Assembly: GCF_014904755.1 (NCBI RefSeq)
Contig: NZ_JACZFQ010000101.1
Coordinates: 45,785-109,784 of the forward strand
Source of the DNA: Neoluteolibacter marinus
GTDB taxonomy: Bacteria > Verrucomicrobiota > Verrucomicrobiia > Verrucomicrobiales > Akkermansiaceae
Length of the DNA: 64,000 nucleotides
Direction of reading: 5' to 3'
Position numbers and translations under genes: made by a program
Shown here: piece after piece, positions 15,022 to 22,808 of the stretch
How the letters are laid out: every line of letters starts with the position of its first letter
Numbering within the stretch: position 1 is the first letter of the stretch
The notes under the pieces: generated by a model
The model's input: only the letters and a program-made list of their open reading frames with translations
The model's database searches: none
What the model was told of the DNA's origin: nothing

Positions 15022-17163
15022 TCAGGCTTCGACGCCTTCCTCTTCGGCAGCCTTGGCCTTCTCCTCGCGGAGCACGGCGCGGCGGCTCATCTTGACGCGG
15101 CCCTTTTCGTCTACGCCGAGGCACTTGGCGGTGATCATCTCGCCCTTCTTGACGACGTCCTCCACCTTCTCGGTGCGGCCTTCGGCCAGCTCGGAGACGT
15201 GGATCAGGCCGTCCTTGCCGGGCAGGACTTCCATGAAGGCACCGAAGTTGGTGATGCTGACCACCTTGCCGGTGTAGACCTTGCCCACTTCGATTTCCTG
15301 GAACATCCGGTCGATCAGCGCCTTCGCACGCTCCAGGCCTTCCTGCTTGGAGGCGTAGATGTGGACGGTGCCGTCATCCTCGATGTTCAGCTCGGCACCG
15401 GACTCGGCCTGGATGCCCTTGATGTTCTTGCCGCCAGGCCCGATCAGCTCGCCGATGCGGTCGGCCGGGATCTTGACGGAGACGATGCGCGGGGCGTGCG
15501 GGCTGAGGTCCTGCGGACCATGAACGGCTTCGTCCATCTTGGCGATGATCGTGCCGCGGGCATCCTTGGCCATGCGGATCGCTTCCTCGAGGATCGAGAG
15601 CGGCAGGCCGGGGAGCTTCAGGTCAAGCTGGTAGCCGGTGACGCCGGCTTCGGTACCACAAAGCTTGAAGTCCATGTCCCCGTAGAAGTCTTCCGACCCG
15701 ATGATGTCGAGCAGCGCCTTGTGCTCCTTGAGGGTGCCGTCCTCGTTCCAGTCGGTCACCAGACCGACCGAGATGCCGGCCACCGGGGCCTTGAGCGGCA
15801 CACCGGCGCAAAGCAGCGACATGGTGCCGGCGCAGACCGTGGCCATCGAGGTGGAACCGTTCGATTCCATGACTTCCGACGACACGCGCATGGCGTACGG
15901 GAAATCCTCGACGTCCGGGATGACCGGGGCGATCGAGCGTTCGGCGAGGGCGCCGTGGCCGATTTCGCGGCGGTTGATGCCACCCATGCGGCCGCACTCA
16001 CCCACCGAGAACGGAGGGAAGTTGTAGTGGAGGATGAAGCGCTTGCTGTCCTCACCACCGGCGTAGTTGTCGAAGAATTGTTTCTCGTCAGCCGGGGCCA
16101 GGGTGCAGATGCCGAGCGCCTGGGTCTCGCCGCGGGCGAAGATGGCGGAACCGTGGACGCGGGGCAGCGAGTTGGCTTCGGAGAACAGCGGGCGGAGCTC
16201 GCCGACCTGACGGCCGTCGGCACGCACGCCTTTTTCCATGATCGAAAGGCGGAAGGCCTTCTTCTGGATGTATTCGAAGACCTGCTCGATTTCGAACTCG
16301 GTGGTTTCGGGATACTTTTCCATGATCGCCGCTTCCACCTCGTCGCGGAGAGCGCCGACCTTCTTGCCGCGCTCGACCTTGGACGGCGCGTAGATGGCGT
16401 CCTCGATGCGGTCGCCGGCGACGGCGTAGCCGACTTCCAGGAGCTCGTCCTTGGCGACGGTCACGGTGTAGTCGCGCTTCGGCTTGCCGGCGAGGCGGAC
16501 CAGTTCTTCCTGGGCTTCGACGAGCTTCTGCACGGCGGCCTGGGCGAAGTGGAGGGCCTTGATGAACTCCTCTTCCGGGAGCTGGTCGGCGGCGCCTTCG
16601 ATCATGATGACATCGGTCTTGTTGCCGACGTAGATCAGGTCGAGGTCGCTTTCCTCGCGCTCGTCGAAGGTCGGGTTGATGACGAATTCACCATCGACGC
16701 GGCCGACGCGCACGGCGCCGATCGGGCCGGCGAACGGGATGTCGGAGATCGCGAGGGCGGCCGAGGCGCCGTTCATCGCGAGGATATCGGAATCGTTGAT
16801 CTGGTCCGCGGAGAGCAGGAGGGCAACGATCTGGGTTTCGTAAAGGTAGCCCTTGGGGAAAAGCGGCCGCAGCGGGCGGTCGGTCATCCGGCAGGTCAGG
16901 ATTTCCTTCTCGGTGGGGCGGCCTTCGCGCTTGAAGTAACCGCCGGGGAACTGGCCGGCAGCGGAGGCTTTTTCCTTGTACTCGACCGAAAGCGGGAACC
17001 AGGTCTGGCCGGCGCGCACTTTGGTTTGGGAAACGGCGGTCACGATGACCACGGTCTCGCCGCAGGTGACGACGACGGCGCCGTCGGCCAGCTTGGCGAG
17101 CTTGCCCGTTTCGATGGTGATGGGGTTCGAGCCGACCTGGCTCGTGACGGTATGGATATTCAT
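15022..17163 (-). CDS. pnp: polyribonucleotide nucleotidyltransferase (PNPase)
   Basis: A 3'-5' phosphorolytic exoribonuclease and degradosome component, acting as a trimer in the cytoplasm. The 713-residue sequence shows two RNase PH-like cores. The second carries the catalytic motif EDFYGDMDFK and the phosphate-binding region near LSILEEAIRMAKDAR. A KH domain with IGPGGKNIKGIQ follows at about 560-620, and an S1 domain at about 625-695 (VYTGKVVSITNFGAFMEVLP). Length is normal. It follows rpsO on the same strand, the conserved rpsO-pnp order, with 188 bases between them holding two strong stem-loops. A terminator ends the unit. Confidence 0.97.
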   Translation of the reverse strand: MNIHTVTSQVGSNPITIETGKLAKLADGAVVVTCGETVVIVTAVSQTKVRAGQTWFPLSVEYKEKASAAGQFPGGYFKREGRPTEKEILTCRMTDRPLRPLFPKGYLYETQIVALLLSADQINDSDILAMNGASAALAISDIPFAGPIGAVRVGRVDGEFVINPTFDEREESDLDLIYVGNKTDVIMIEGAADQLPEEEFIKALHFAQAAVQKLVEAQEELVRLAGKPKRDYTVTVAKDELLEVGYAVAGDRIEDAIYAPSKVERGKKVGALRDEVEAAIMEKYPETTEFEIEQVFEYIQKKAFRLSIMEKGVRADGRQVGELRPLFSEANSLPRVHGSAIFARGETQALGICTLAPADEKQFFDNYAGGEDSKRFILHYNFPPFSVGECGRMGGINRREIGHGALAERSIAPVIPDVEDFPYAMRVSSEVMESNGSTSMATVCAGTMSLLCAGVPLKAPVAGISVGLVTDWNEDGTLKEHKALLDIIGSEDFYGDMDFKLCGTEAGVTGYQLDLKLPGLPLSILEEAIRMAKDARGTIIAKMDEAVHGPQDLSPHAPRIVSVKIPADRIGELIGPGGKNIKGIQAESGAELNIEDDGTVHIYASKQEGLERAKALIDRMFQEIEVGKVYTGKVVSITNFGAFMEVLPGKDGLIHVSELAEGRTEKVEDVVKKGEMITAKCLGVDEKGRVKMSRRAVLREEKAKAAEEEGVEA

Positions 17164-17225
17164 CTTGTCTGTCTTCTGTTCAATGTGAGCCCGCCCGACG
17201 ACGTGCCAGACGGGTGCTTGGCTTT

Positions 17226-17267
17226 CGGACAGTCCCCAAATTCAAGAAAGTGGTGATGGGCTGTCCG
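17226..17267 (-). promoter_or_regulatory. stem-loop in the pnp 5' leader (proximal)
   Basis: CGGACAG and CTGTCCG pair perfectly, extended by CCC/GGG after one bulged base, across a loop of about 20 bases. It lies 63 bases upstream of the pnp start and could be a processing or autoregulation site, as known for E. coli pnp. Confidence 0.55.
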
Positions 17268-17311
17268 ACGGCGGAAGGGAAAACGGTTCCCGGAGCCCGC
17301 CGTTTCATGCA

Positions 17312-17341
17312 CGACGGCCACGGGGTGAACCGTGGCCGTCG
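17312..17341 (-). promoter_or_regulatory. 12-bp stem-loop between rpsO and pnp
   Basis: CGACGGCCACGG pairs perfectly with CCGTGGCCGTCG around a 6-base loop, 10 bases after the rpsO stop. No T-run follows on the minus strand, so it is more likely an RNA-processing or stabilising hairpin than a simple terminator. Confidence 0.6.
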
Positions 17342-17351
17342 GAGGAAAGGG

Positions 17352-17609
17352 TTACTTGCGGAGGTTGAGGCCGGCGAGCAACTTCTGGTAGCGCTCTTCG
17401 GAGTTGGCCTTCACGTAGTCGAGCAGCTTGCGGCGCTGGGCGACCAGTTTGAGGAGTCCGCGGCGGGACGAGCTGTCCTTCTTGTGCTCGCCGAGGTGGG
17501 CGGTCAGGTGGACGATGCGCTTGGTCAGCAGGGCAACTTGGTAATCGGCGCTGCCGGTGTCGGTTTCGTGGGCCTTGAAGTCCGCGGGATTGATGGTGCT
17601 TTCGCTCAT
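17352..17609 (-). CDS. rpsO: 30S ribosomal protein S15
   Basis: An 85-residue small-subunit protein that binds 16S rRNA helices 20-22 and is needed early in platform assembly. The family pattern is clear: DTGSADYQVALLTKRIVHLT, then HLGEHKKDSSSRRGLLKLV and a tail RRKLLDYVKANSEERYQKLL. The ATG at 17609 gives a usual S15 N-terminus; the frame remains open upstream but adds non-homologous residues. It lies upstream of pnp on the same strand, a widely conserved pair in which S15 and PNPase expression are linked through the shared transcript. Confidence 0.97.
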   Translation of the reverse strand: MSESTINPADFKAHETDTGSADYQVALLTKRIVHLTAHLGEHKKDSSSRRGLLKLVAQRRKLLDYVKANSEERYQKLLAGLNLRK

Positions 17610-17703
17610 GGATATGGTCAGTTTGGTCCCGCCGACTTGGCCGGGCCACCCTTGTTCGGGACCGCGGAAGAAAGCGGAATCCGCGGCTTTTGCAAGCACG
17701 GAA

Positions 17704-18399
17704 TCACGATTCCCCCCGCGCGTCGCCCTCCCGCATCGCCTTCACCGCCAGGTCGGAACCATAGACCATGACCACGTCTCCGGGATGGATGACCACGTGC
17801 TTGTCGGGCGCCCCGGCGAAAGTCCCGTCGGCCCGGTGGATGCCGAGAATCACCAATCCGTCGTCGGACGGCCTCGATTCGTGCAGCGCTTTGCCGGCGT
17901 AGGGATGCCCCTCCCACATCTCCACCTCCGACACGGAGAATCCCTCCTTCACATGCAGCAGCACCTCGTAGTCGAGCGCTCGGATCACCCCGGCCCGGGT
18001 CAACATCCGGCACATCAGGGCGTCGAGCGGGCGCTTCACAAGCTTGATATTCAAGGCCAGCCCGAAAGCGACCGCCCCGGCCAGAAACAACAGCGCGGTC
18101 AGCCAGAAGTGTCCCTCCGCATCGCGGGTCTGGACCAAGGTGACCACCAGGGTCGCGAGGGCCGAGGTCAGGCCGATGTTGCCGGCAATGATCAGGTGGA
18201 GAATGATCCGCCGCCGCACCGGATGGTCGACCACCATTTCCGCCTCGCGGGTGGTGAAGCCAACCCCGAAAAACGCGGAGGCCGCCTGGAACACCGCCGC
18301 CGAGCGGGACATGCCGGTCAGCACCAGCGCATTGGCCCCGAGTTGCACCAGCAGCAGCGCAACCACGACGATGATGAGCAGGGCAATCAGCGAGACCAT
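17704..18399 (-). CDS. membrane protein with C-terminal TrkA-C (RCK) domain
   Basis: A 231-residue protein. The N-terminal half carries about three hydrophobic segments (residues ~2-25, ~65-90, ~97-118). The soluble C-terminal half (about 140-222) fits the TrkA-C/RCK ligand-binding fold: EGFSVSEVEMWEGHPYAGKAL, LVILGIHRADG, and PGDVVMVYGSD. Such domains bind nucleotides or other small ligands and gate potassium or other ion transport, but here no TrkH/KdpA-like pore is attached or adjacent. Its start codon lies one base after the stop of the acyltransferase gene, so the two are almost certainly co-translated. Ligand and partner unknown. Confidence 0.85.
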   Translation of the reverse strand: MVSLIALLIIVVVALLLVQLGANALVLTGMSRSAAVFQAASAFFGVGFTTREAEMVVDHPVRRRIILHLIIAGNIGLTSALATLVVTLVQTRDAEGHFWLTALLFLAGAVAFGLALNIKLVKRPLDALMCRMLTRAGVIRALDYEVLLHVKEGFSVSEVEMWEGHPYAGKALHESRPSDDGLVILGIHRADGTFAGAPDKHVVIHPGDVVMVYGSDLAVKAMREGDARGES

Positions 18400-18400
18400 G

Positions 18401-19600
18401 TCAGATTCGGGATAAGAGAGCAGACAGGCGTTCCTCGAGCATCCCCGTCAGCGGCGTTGCGCCACCCTTGGCCGGCAGTTGCCCGGATTCGAGCAATTCG
18501 CTGACCGGGATCGGCTCGTCCGCCACCACCCGTGCGGTCCTCGCCACCGGATAATTCGGGAACCCCAGTAAATCCTCCTCCAGCTTCATGATCGTTTCCG
18601 CCCGTCGGTCCAAGGTCTGTTCCGCCAGCAGGTAATCCCCGATGTAGCTGTGCGCCTGGAGCGCGGTGAACACCCGGTCGAGATCGTCGAGAAACCGGCT
18701 CCGTTCCGCCTCCGGCAGCGGGTTCGCCGCGTCGAGGAGCCGGCGCCGGATGCGATAACGCTGGGCTCTCACCCGCTCCGGCGCGGTGACGGCCTTCGGA
18801 TCGCTCCCCTGGCGCGCCTCGACATCGGCCAGGAGCCTTTCGCAAAAGGACGCTAGGCGGTCCTGCAGGGAGCCGTGACCGGTGTCGCCGGTGTGTTCCA
18901 TTTCCTTCAAGCCGAGGAGGCCGGTTCCCAAGCGCAAGATCCGCTCGTCGACTTCCAGCGCCGGGCGCGGGGTCCAGCCGATGCGGTCCTCGAGGATCGA
19001 CAGCCGGTCGCTGAAGGTCGCCGCCACCGCCGGATCGTGGCGGAAGCGGATCCCCACCGGCACCAGGAAGGCCTTTTTCCGATCCTTGAGGCGGGCCGCC
19101 GCCTTCAACAGGATCGACGCCACTCCCTCATGCAAGGGATCGAGCCGCTCGTGATGGTGGTAAATTTCGCCCTCCGGGTAGATCACCATCGGGTCGCTGC
19201 TGGACTCCAGCAGCCCGATCGCCGTCTTGATCGCGGAAAGATCGGGTCCGTCCCGGTCGACCGAGAACACCCCCATCCGCTGCAGCACCCACGAACCGGC
19301 GTCGCTGATCTCGAACACTTCCCGGGCCGCCATGAAGTGCGCCCGCATGCCATGGCGCCCGATCAGCTGGATGATCACGTGGGGATCCGAGTGGTCGGCG
19401 TGGTTCGGGGCCAACAGCACGGCATGCCCCGCCCGTGACAGCTCCCTCACCCGCTCGAAGCCCTCGTCGTCGAGGGTCGTGACCCGGAATTTCCGCTCCA
19501 GGAAGATCCGCCGGTTCGCCCACATCCCGAACGGCCGGATCCAGCCGCAGGGCTTCGGCGGGCGGAAAGTATAGGGGAGGTCGTTGCGAAGCCGGCGCAC
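18401..19600 (-). CDS. PlsC-like 1-acylglycerol-3-phosphate acyltransferase family protein
   Basis: A membrane-associated acyltransferase of the LPLAT/PlsC superfamily. The catalytic HX4D box is NHADHSDPH, followed by a substrate-binding motif near VFSVDRDG and the acceptor motif YPEGEIYHHHE. The remaining ~200 residues form a charged helical extension (RVRAQRYRIRRRLLDAANPL, ETIMKLEEDLLG) longer than in typical PlsC (~245 residues), so the substrate may differ. I chose GTG at 19600. An upstream in-frame TTG at 19642 lies inside a palindrome plus repeat that looks intergenic, so it is less likely. It is coupled to the downstream TrkA-C gene. Lipid remodelling is the likely role. Confidence 0.85.
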   Translation of the reverse strand: MRRLRNDLPYTFRPPKPCGWIRPFGMWANRRIFLERKFRVTTLDDEGFERVRELSRAGHAVLLAPNHADHSDPHVIIQLIGRHGMRAHFMAAREVFEISDAGSWVLQRMGVFSVDRDGPDLSAIKTAIGLLESSSDPMVIYPEGEIYHHHERLDPLHEGVASILLKAAARLKDRKKAFLVPVGIRFRHDPAVAATFSDRLSILEDRIGWTPRPALEVDERILRLGTGLLGLKEMEHTGDTGHGSLQDRLASFCERLLADVEARQGSDPKAVTAPERVRAQRYRIRRRLLDAANPLPEAERSRFLDDLDRVFTALQAHSYIGDYLLAEQTLDRRAETIMKLEEDLLGFPNYPVARTARVVADEPIPVSELLESGQLPAKGGATPLTGMLEERLSALLSRI

Positions 19601-19603
19601 CGA

Positions 19604-19642
19604 CGGAGCTTGAAGCTCCGGCGAGGAAGTTCCAAGTGCCAA
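19604..19642. repeat. intergenic palindrome and GAAGTTCC repeat copy
   Basis: A perfect 17-base palindrome (CGGAGCTT-G-AAGCTCCG, 19604-19620) stands next to GAAGTTCCAAGTGCCAA (19626-19642). A 16/17 match to the latter occurs at 25093-25109, also intergenic. This looks like a dispersed intergenic element. Confidence 0.45.
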
Positions 19643-19673
19643 GAATCGACACCCCAGGCGCCCCTTTACGGGC

Positions 19674-20132
19674 TTACTGCCGGTTGAAGCGCGCCACCTC
19701 GCGCTGCGCCTCCCGCAGCTCGACCCTCTTTTTCAAGTCGTGCCGCTGGTCCCCGTGGGTCTTGCCCTTGCCGATGCCGAGCTCGACCTTCACGCGGCGG
19801 TTCTTCCAATACATCTTCAGGCAGGGCAACGAGGCCCCCTTCACGGCGGCCGCATGCTCCAGCTTGAGGATCTCCTTCTTGTGCATCAGCAGCCGGCGCG
19901 GACGGCGCGACTCGTGCTGGAACCACGTCGAGGCGGTCTCCCACGGCTGGATGTCACAGCCATAGAGGAAAATCTGGCCCTTCTCCACCCGCGCGAAGGC
20001 ATCGGAGATATTCACCTTGCCGGCACGGATCGACTTCACCTCCGTGCCCTTCAATTCAAGGCCGGCCTCGTAGGTGTCCGAGATGTGGAAATCCCGGCGC
20101 GCCTTGCGGTTGCTGGAGATTTCCGCACTCAT
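19674..20132 (-). CDS. smpB: SsrA-binding protein SmpB
   Basis: Binds tmRNA and brings it to stalled ribosomes for trans-translation. The 152-residue sequence covers the OB-like core (NRKARRDFHISDTYEAGLEL, GTEVKSIRAGKVNISDAFAR, RRLLMHKKEILKLE) and the basic C-terminal tail (KGKTHGDQRHDLKKR) that enters the mRNA channel. It lies about 34 bases downstream of rpoZ on the same strand. The tmRNA gene itself is not visible in this window. Confidence 0.96.
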   Translation of the reverse strand: MSAEISSNRKARRDFHISDTYEAGLELKGTEVKSIRAGKVNISDAFARVEKGQIFLYGCDIQPWETASTWFQHESRRPRRLLMHKKEILKLEHAAAVKGASLPCLKMYWKNRRVKVELGIGKGKTHGDQRHDLKKRVELREAQREVARFNRQ

Positions 20133-20166
20133 GCCCGTTCACGCCTGCTCCCGGCGCGTGGATCGC

Positions 20167-20379
20167 TCAGGGCGACTCCGTGGCACCACCGGCGACCAGA
20201 CGGATCTTGCCCTCGATGATTTCGGTCAACGCGATGTCCGCCGCGCCCATGCTCGGGCGGGTGGGAATCAACGGCGAACGGCCGCTGTTCAATTGGCGGA
20301 CCCGCTTGGAGACCATGTTGATAAGGATCAGCGGATCGCTGACAATCTCGGATGCCTTTTCGACAAGATCACTTTTCAT
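20167..20379 (-). CDS. rpoZ: DNA-directed RNA polymerase subunit omega
   Basis: A 70-residue omega subunit, which helps fold and assemble the beta' subunit. The family pattern is present: SDPLILINMVSKRVRQLNSG, then RPSMGAADIALTEIIEGKI with the conserved ALTEI..GKI stretch. The ATG at 20379 begins MKSDLVEKASEI, a usual omega N-terminus; the frame runs further upstream but those residues do not match. A candidate promoter lies 52-79 bases upstream of the start. smpB follows. Confidence 0.9.
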   Translation of the reverse strand: MKSDLVEKASEIVSDPLILINMVSKRVRQLNSGRSPLIPTRPSMGAADIALTEIIEGKIRLVAGGATESP

Positions 20380-20430
20380 GGATGTACCTGGAAACCGGGA
20401 ATGGGCCTTCGGCTGCTCGATCGGAACGAT

Positions 20431-20458
20431 ATTATCGGGAGACATGCCTTGCCGTGAA
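20431..20458 (-). promoter_or_regulatory. candidate promoter for rpoZ-smpB
   Basis: On the minus strand TTCACG (20458-20453) and GATAAT (20436-20431) are separated by 16 bases, in the space after the upstream gene's terminator. Pattern match only. Confidence 0.4.
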
Positions 20459-20523
20459 TTCCGTGACGGCCTGCCGCGGCCGGGAAGGCGGGAAAGACCA
20501 AATCAACCCCGTAATGACAAGGC

Positions 20524-20542
20524 TAAAAACCCCGATCCGGGG
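20524..20542 (-). terminator. short terminator after the small membrane-protein gene
   Basis: Minus-strand CCCCG-GAT-CGGGG followed by TTTTTA, four bases beyond the stop of the preceding gene. The stem is short, so strength is uncertain. Confidence 0.6.
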
Positions 20543-20546
20543 AAAT

Positions 20547-20936
20547 TCACAGGAGATGGATGCCGAAGCGGCGCAAGACGAACACCGTGATCCAGAAAAA
20601 TCCCGTCGTCAGCAGGCAGTTCACCCCGAGCGCCAGCCAGAAGCCCCAGCCGTTGCGCAGCATCCACGGCAGGATCAGGAACATCGGCAGGGTTGGAAGC
20701 ACAAACCAGAAGGTCCCGGAGGAATGGTTGGCAATCCGCTCCGACGACTGGTTCTCCAGTTTCATCCACGCCATCGCCACCAGCGAGGTGAAGGGCAGCG
20801 CGATCAGCAGCGCCGACAGACGGTCGTTGAAGAGCTGGATTTTGGTCACCAAGAGGATGACACCGGCGGTGATCAACAGCTTGGCGGCGTCCTTTCCGGT
20901 GAAATTGAAGATCTGGTCCCAGGGAATCTTGTCCAT
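20547..20936 (-). CDS. DUF3147-like small membrane protein
   Basis: A 129-residue protein with four hydrophobic segments: about 18-33, 42-58, 75-93 and 95-118. The N-terminus (MDKIPWDQIFNFTGKDAAK) is polar and cytoplasmic-like. The central SSGTFWFVLPTLPMFLILPW and GFWLALGVNCLLTTGFFW stretches resemble DUF3147 family proteins, whose function is not known. The ATG at 20936 lies 42 bases from the divergent lipoprotein start (20979), so the two genes share a compact promoter region. A short hairpin terminator follows its stop and separates it from rpoZ. Confidence 0.75.
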   Translation of the reverse strand: MDKIPWDQIFNFTGKDAAKLLITAGVILLVTKIQLFNDRLSALLIALPFTSLVAMAWMKLENQSSERIANHSSGTFWFVLPTLPMFLILPWMLRNGWGFWLALGVNCLLTTGFFWITVFVLRRFGIHLL

Positions 20937-20978
20937 GTCTGCTTGCGGTGGCGACGAAAGTCGCGGAAATACTGCGCC

Positions 20979-21797
20979 GTGCAACCTTTCCGTTTCATCA
21001 TCCCCCTCGGCCTGGTGTTCGCGGCCTGCGGTCCGGCCTCGATGCAGGGCCAGGCGCCCGCCGCCCCTGCCGCCACCCAGCTGAGCGCGTCCCAGAAAGC
21101 CGCGATCGGCCGGAAAATCTGGCAAAACGAATGCGGCGGCACCGTCGACGGCCTGACCAGCTGGAATGCCGGGGAGGAATTCCCGTCGCTGGGGATCGGC
21201 CACTTCATCTGGTACCCCGCCGGTTTCAACGGCCGCTTCGAAGAGAGCTGGCCGCCTTTCATCGACTACGCCCGTCGCCAGGGCGCCCGGCCGCCGGCAC
21301 TCGCGCTGGAGAAACGCGCCCCGTGGGCCAGCAAGGCGGCATTCCAGGCCGACTTCCGCAGCACCCGCATGCAGGAACTGCGCTCCTGGCTCGCCGCGAA
21401 CGTGACCTTGCAAACCGACTTCATCATTGCCCGTTCCCGCGCCGCCCTGCCGAAGGTCCTCGCGGCGGCACCCGCGTCCGATCGCGGCCGACTGCAAGCC
21501 AACTACAACAAGGTCGCGGCCACCCCGAACGGCACCTACGCGCTGATCGACTACGTGAACTTCAAGGGCGACGGGACCCAGGCTTCCGAGCGCTACAACG
21601 GCAAGGGCTGGGGCCTGCTCCAGGTGCTCGGCAGCATGAAGGAAGTGCCCGCCGGCCAGGCCGCCGCCGCGGAATTCGCCGCCAGCGCCAAGCGCATGCT
21701 CGACCGGCGGATCTCCAACGCGCCGCCCGCCCGCGGCGAAGCCCGCTGGCGCGAAGGCTGGCACAACCGGTGCAGCACCTACGCCCGCCCCCTCTGA
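20979..21797 (+). CDS. lysozyme-like lipoprotein (tentative)
   Basis: A 272-residue predicted lipoprotein: signal VQPFRFIIPLGLVFAACG with lipobox VFAAC, so lipidated at Cys17. The mature domain begins with an AP-rich linker and then IGRKIWQNECGG, GLTSWNAGEEFPSLGIGHFIW. The spacing of Glu in WQNECGG and the GIGH motif recalls T4-type lysozymes (Glu11 ... GIGH), so a peptidoglycan-related or degenerate glycosidase fold is possible. A later YNGKGWGLLQVL stretch is also characteristic of the protein. GTG at 20979 is chosen because it gives the lipobox; the frame is open much further 5' but over an unrelated antisense gene. Function not proven. Confidence 0.7.
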   Translation: MQPFRFIIPLGLVFAACGPASMQGQAPAAPAATQLSASQKAAIGRKIWQNECGGTVDGLTSWNAGEEFPSLGIGHFIWYPAGFNGRFEESWPPFIDYARRQGARPPALALEKRAPWASKAAFQADFRSTRMQELRSWLAANVTLQTDFIIARSRAALPKVLAAAPASDRGRLQANYNKVAATPNGTYALIDYVNFKGDGTQASERYNGKGWGLLQVLGSMKEVPAGQAAAAEFAASAKRMLDRRISNAPPARGEARWREGWHNRCSTYARPL

Positions 21798-21811
21798 ACC
21801 CGCCCTTCGCC

Positions 21812-22144
21812 ATGCCACCCACCCTGCCCATCCTCGTCACCACCACGGAGCAAGTCGCCGGCCGCCCGATCACCGCCACGCTCGGCGCGGTGACCGGATC
21901 GGTCGTGTGGTCGAAACACATCGGCCGCGACATCATGGCCGGTTTCAAAACCCTCGTCGGCGGCGAAATCCGCGGCTACACCGAGATGCTGGTCGAAGCC
22001 CGCGGGGTCGCCACCGGCCGGATGGTCGAACAAGCCCAGTCGATCGGGGCGGACGCCGTCGTTTGCACCCGCTTCGCCACTTCGGCGGTCATGCAGGGCA
22101 TGTCGGAGGTCATCGCCTTCGGCACCGCGGTGAAACTCGGATGA
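21812..22144 (+). CDS. YbjQ/UPF0145 family heavy-metal-binding-domain protein
   Basis: A 110-residue cytoplasmic protein of the YbjQ family: ILVTTTEQVAGRPITATLGAV at the start, a central KTLVGGEIRGYTEMLVEAR, and the C-terminal GADAVVCTRFATSAVM with a conserved acidic/hydrophobic core and FGTAVKL ending. Family members form pentameric rings; the heavy-metal name is from fold similarity and no ligand is known. The start ATG lies 14 bases after the lipoprotein stop, and the next gene begins four bases after its own stop, so it may be transcribed with the pqi genes. Confidence 0.85.
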   Translation: MPPTLPILVTTTEQVAGRPITATLGAVTGSVVWSKHIGRDIMAGFKTLVGGEIRGYTEMLVEARGVATGRMVEQAQSIGADAVVCTRFATSAVMQGMSEVIAFGTAVKLG

Positions 22145-22148
22145 CCGG

Positions 22149-22808
22149 ATGAAACGCGACCTTCCCGGGCTTTCTTGGCCGCGCCTGAACGATTCGTCGA
22201 ACCAGGTCGCCTGCCACTTTTGCGACGCCTTGCAACAGGCGCCGCGCCTGCCCGAGGGGGATGCCGCCCACTGCTGCCGCTGCGGCGAGCTGATCTACCA
22301 GAACCGCCCGCGCTCGCTCGCCCGGGCCACCGGATTCTCTTCCGCCGCGCTGGTCTTCATGCTGATCGCCCACCTCTTTCCCTGCATCACCCTGCAAGCC
22401 GGCGGCACCCGCACGGCGCTCACCATCGTCGAGGCGGCGATGACCTTTTATCACGATGGCAGCCCGCTGATTGCCATCGCCGCCATCGTTTTCACCGTCG
22501 TCGCACCGCTCACCCTGGTCGGCGGATTGCTCTACGTCGCGGCGCCCCTGCGCTTCGGCATCGCCCTGCCGGGCGCCGTAACGGTCACCCGCATCTTCCA
22601 GCTGTCAGAGCCTTGGAGCATGGTGGAAGTTTTCCTCGTCGGCATCCTTGTCGCCCTGTTGAAACTTGGCTCGGTCGGCCATATCCACCTCGGCACCGGC
22701 CTGTGGGCGCTCGCCGGGCTGGTCCTGTGCACCGCCTGCGCGATGGCCGGGATCGACCGCCTCGAACTCTGGGATCGCCTCGAAATCGCCCTCGCCCGCT
22801 CAAAATGA
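22149..22808 (+). CDS. pqiA: PqiA-like membrane protein, first copy
   Basis: A 219-residue inner-membrane protein. An N-terminal zinc-ribbon-like pair (CHFC ... CCRC, about 22-45) precedes four hydrophobic segments. The membrane part has the PqiA pattern: RSLARATGFSSAALVFMLIA, SLF-type LFPCITLQAGG, and EPWSMVEVFLVGILVALLKLG. E. coli PqiA is a single protein with two such units; here the units are separate genes. This first copy ends with ATGA, overlapping the second. PqiA/PqiB/PqiC form an inner-to-outer-membrane lipid-transport complex related to Mce systems. Substrate specificity is unknown. Confidence 0.88.
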   Translation: MKRDLPGLSWPRLNDSSNQVACHFCDALQQAPRLPEGDAAHCCRCGELIYQNRPRSLARATGFSSAALVFMLIAHLFPCITLQAGGTRTALTIVEAAMTFYHDGSPLIAIAAIVFTVVAPLTLVGGLLYVAAPLRFGIALPGAVTVTRIFQLSEPWSMVEVFLVGILVALLKLGSVGHIHLGTGLWALAGLVLCTACAMAGIDRLELWDRLEIALARSK

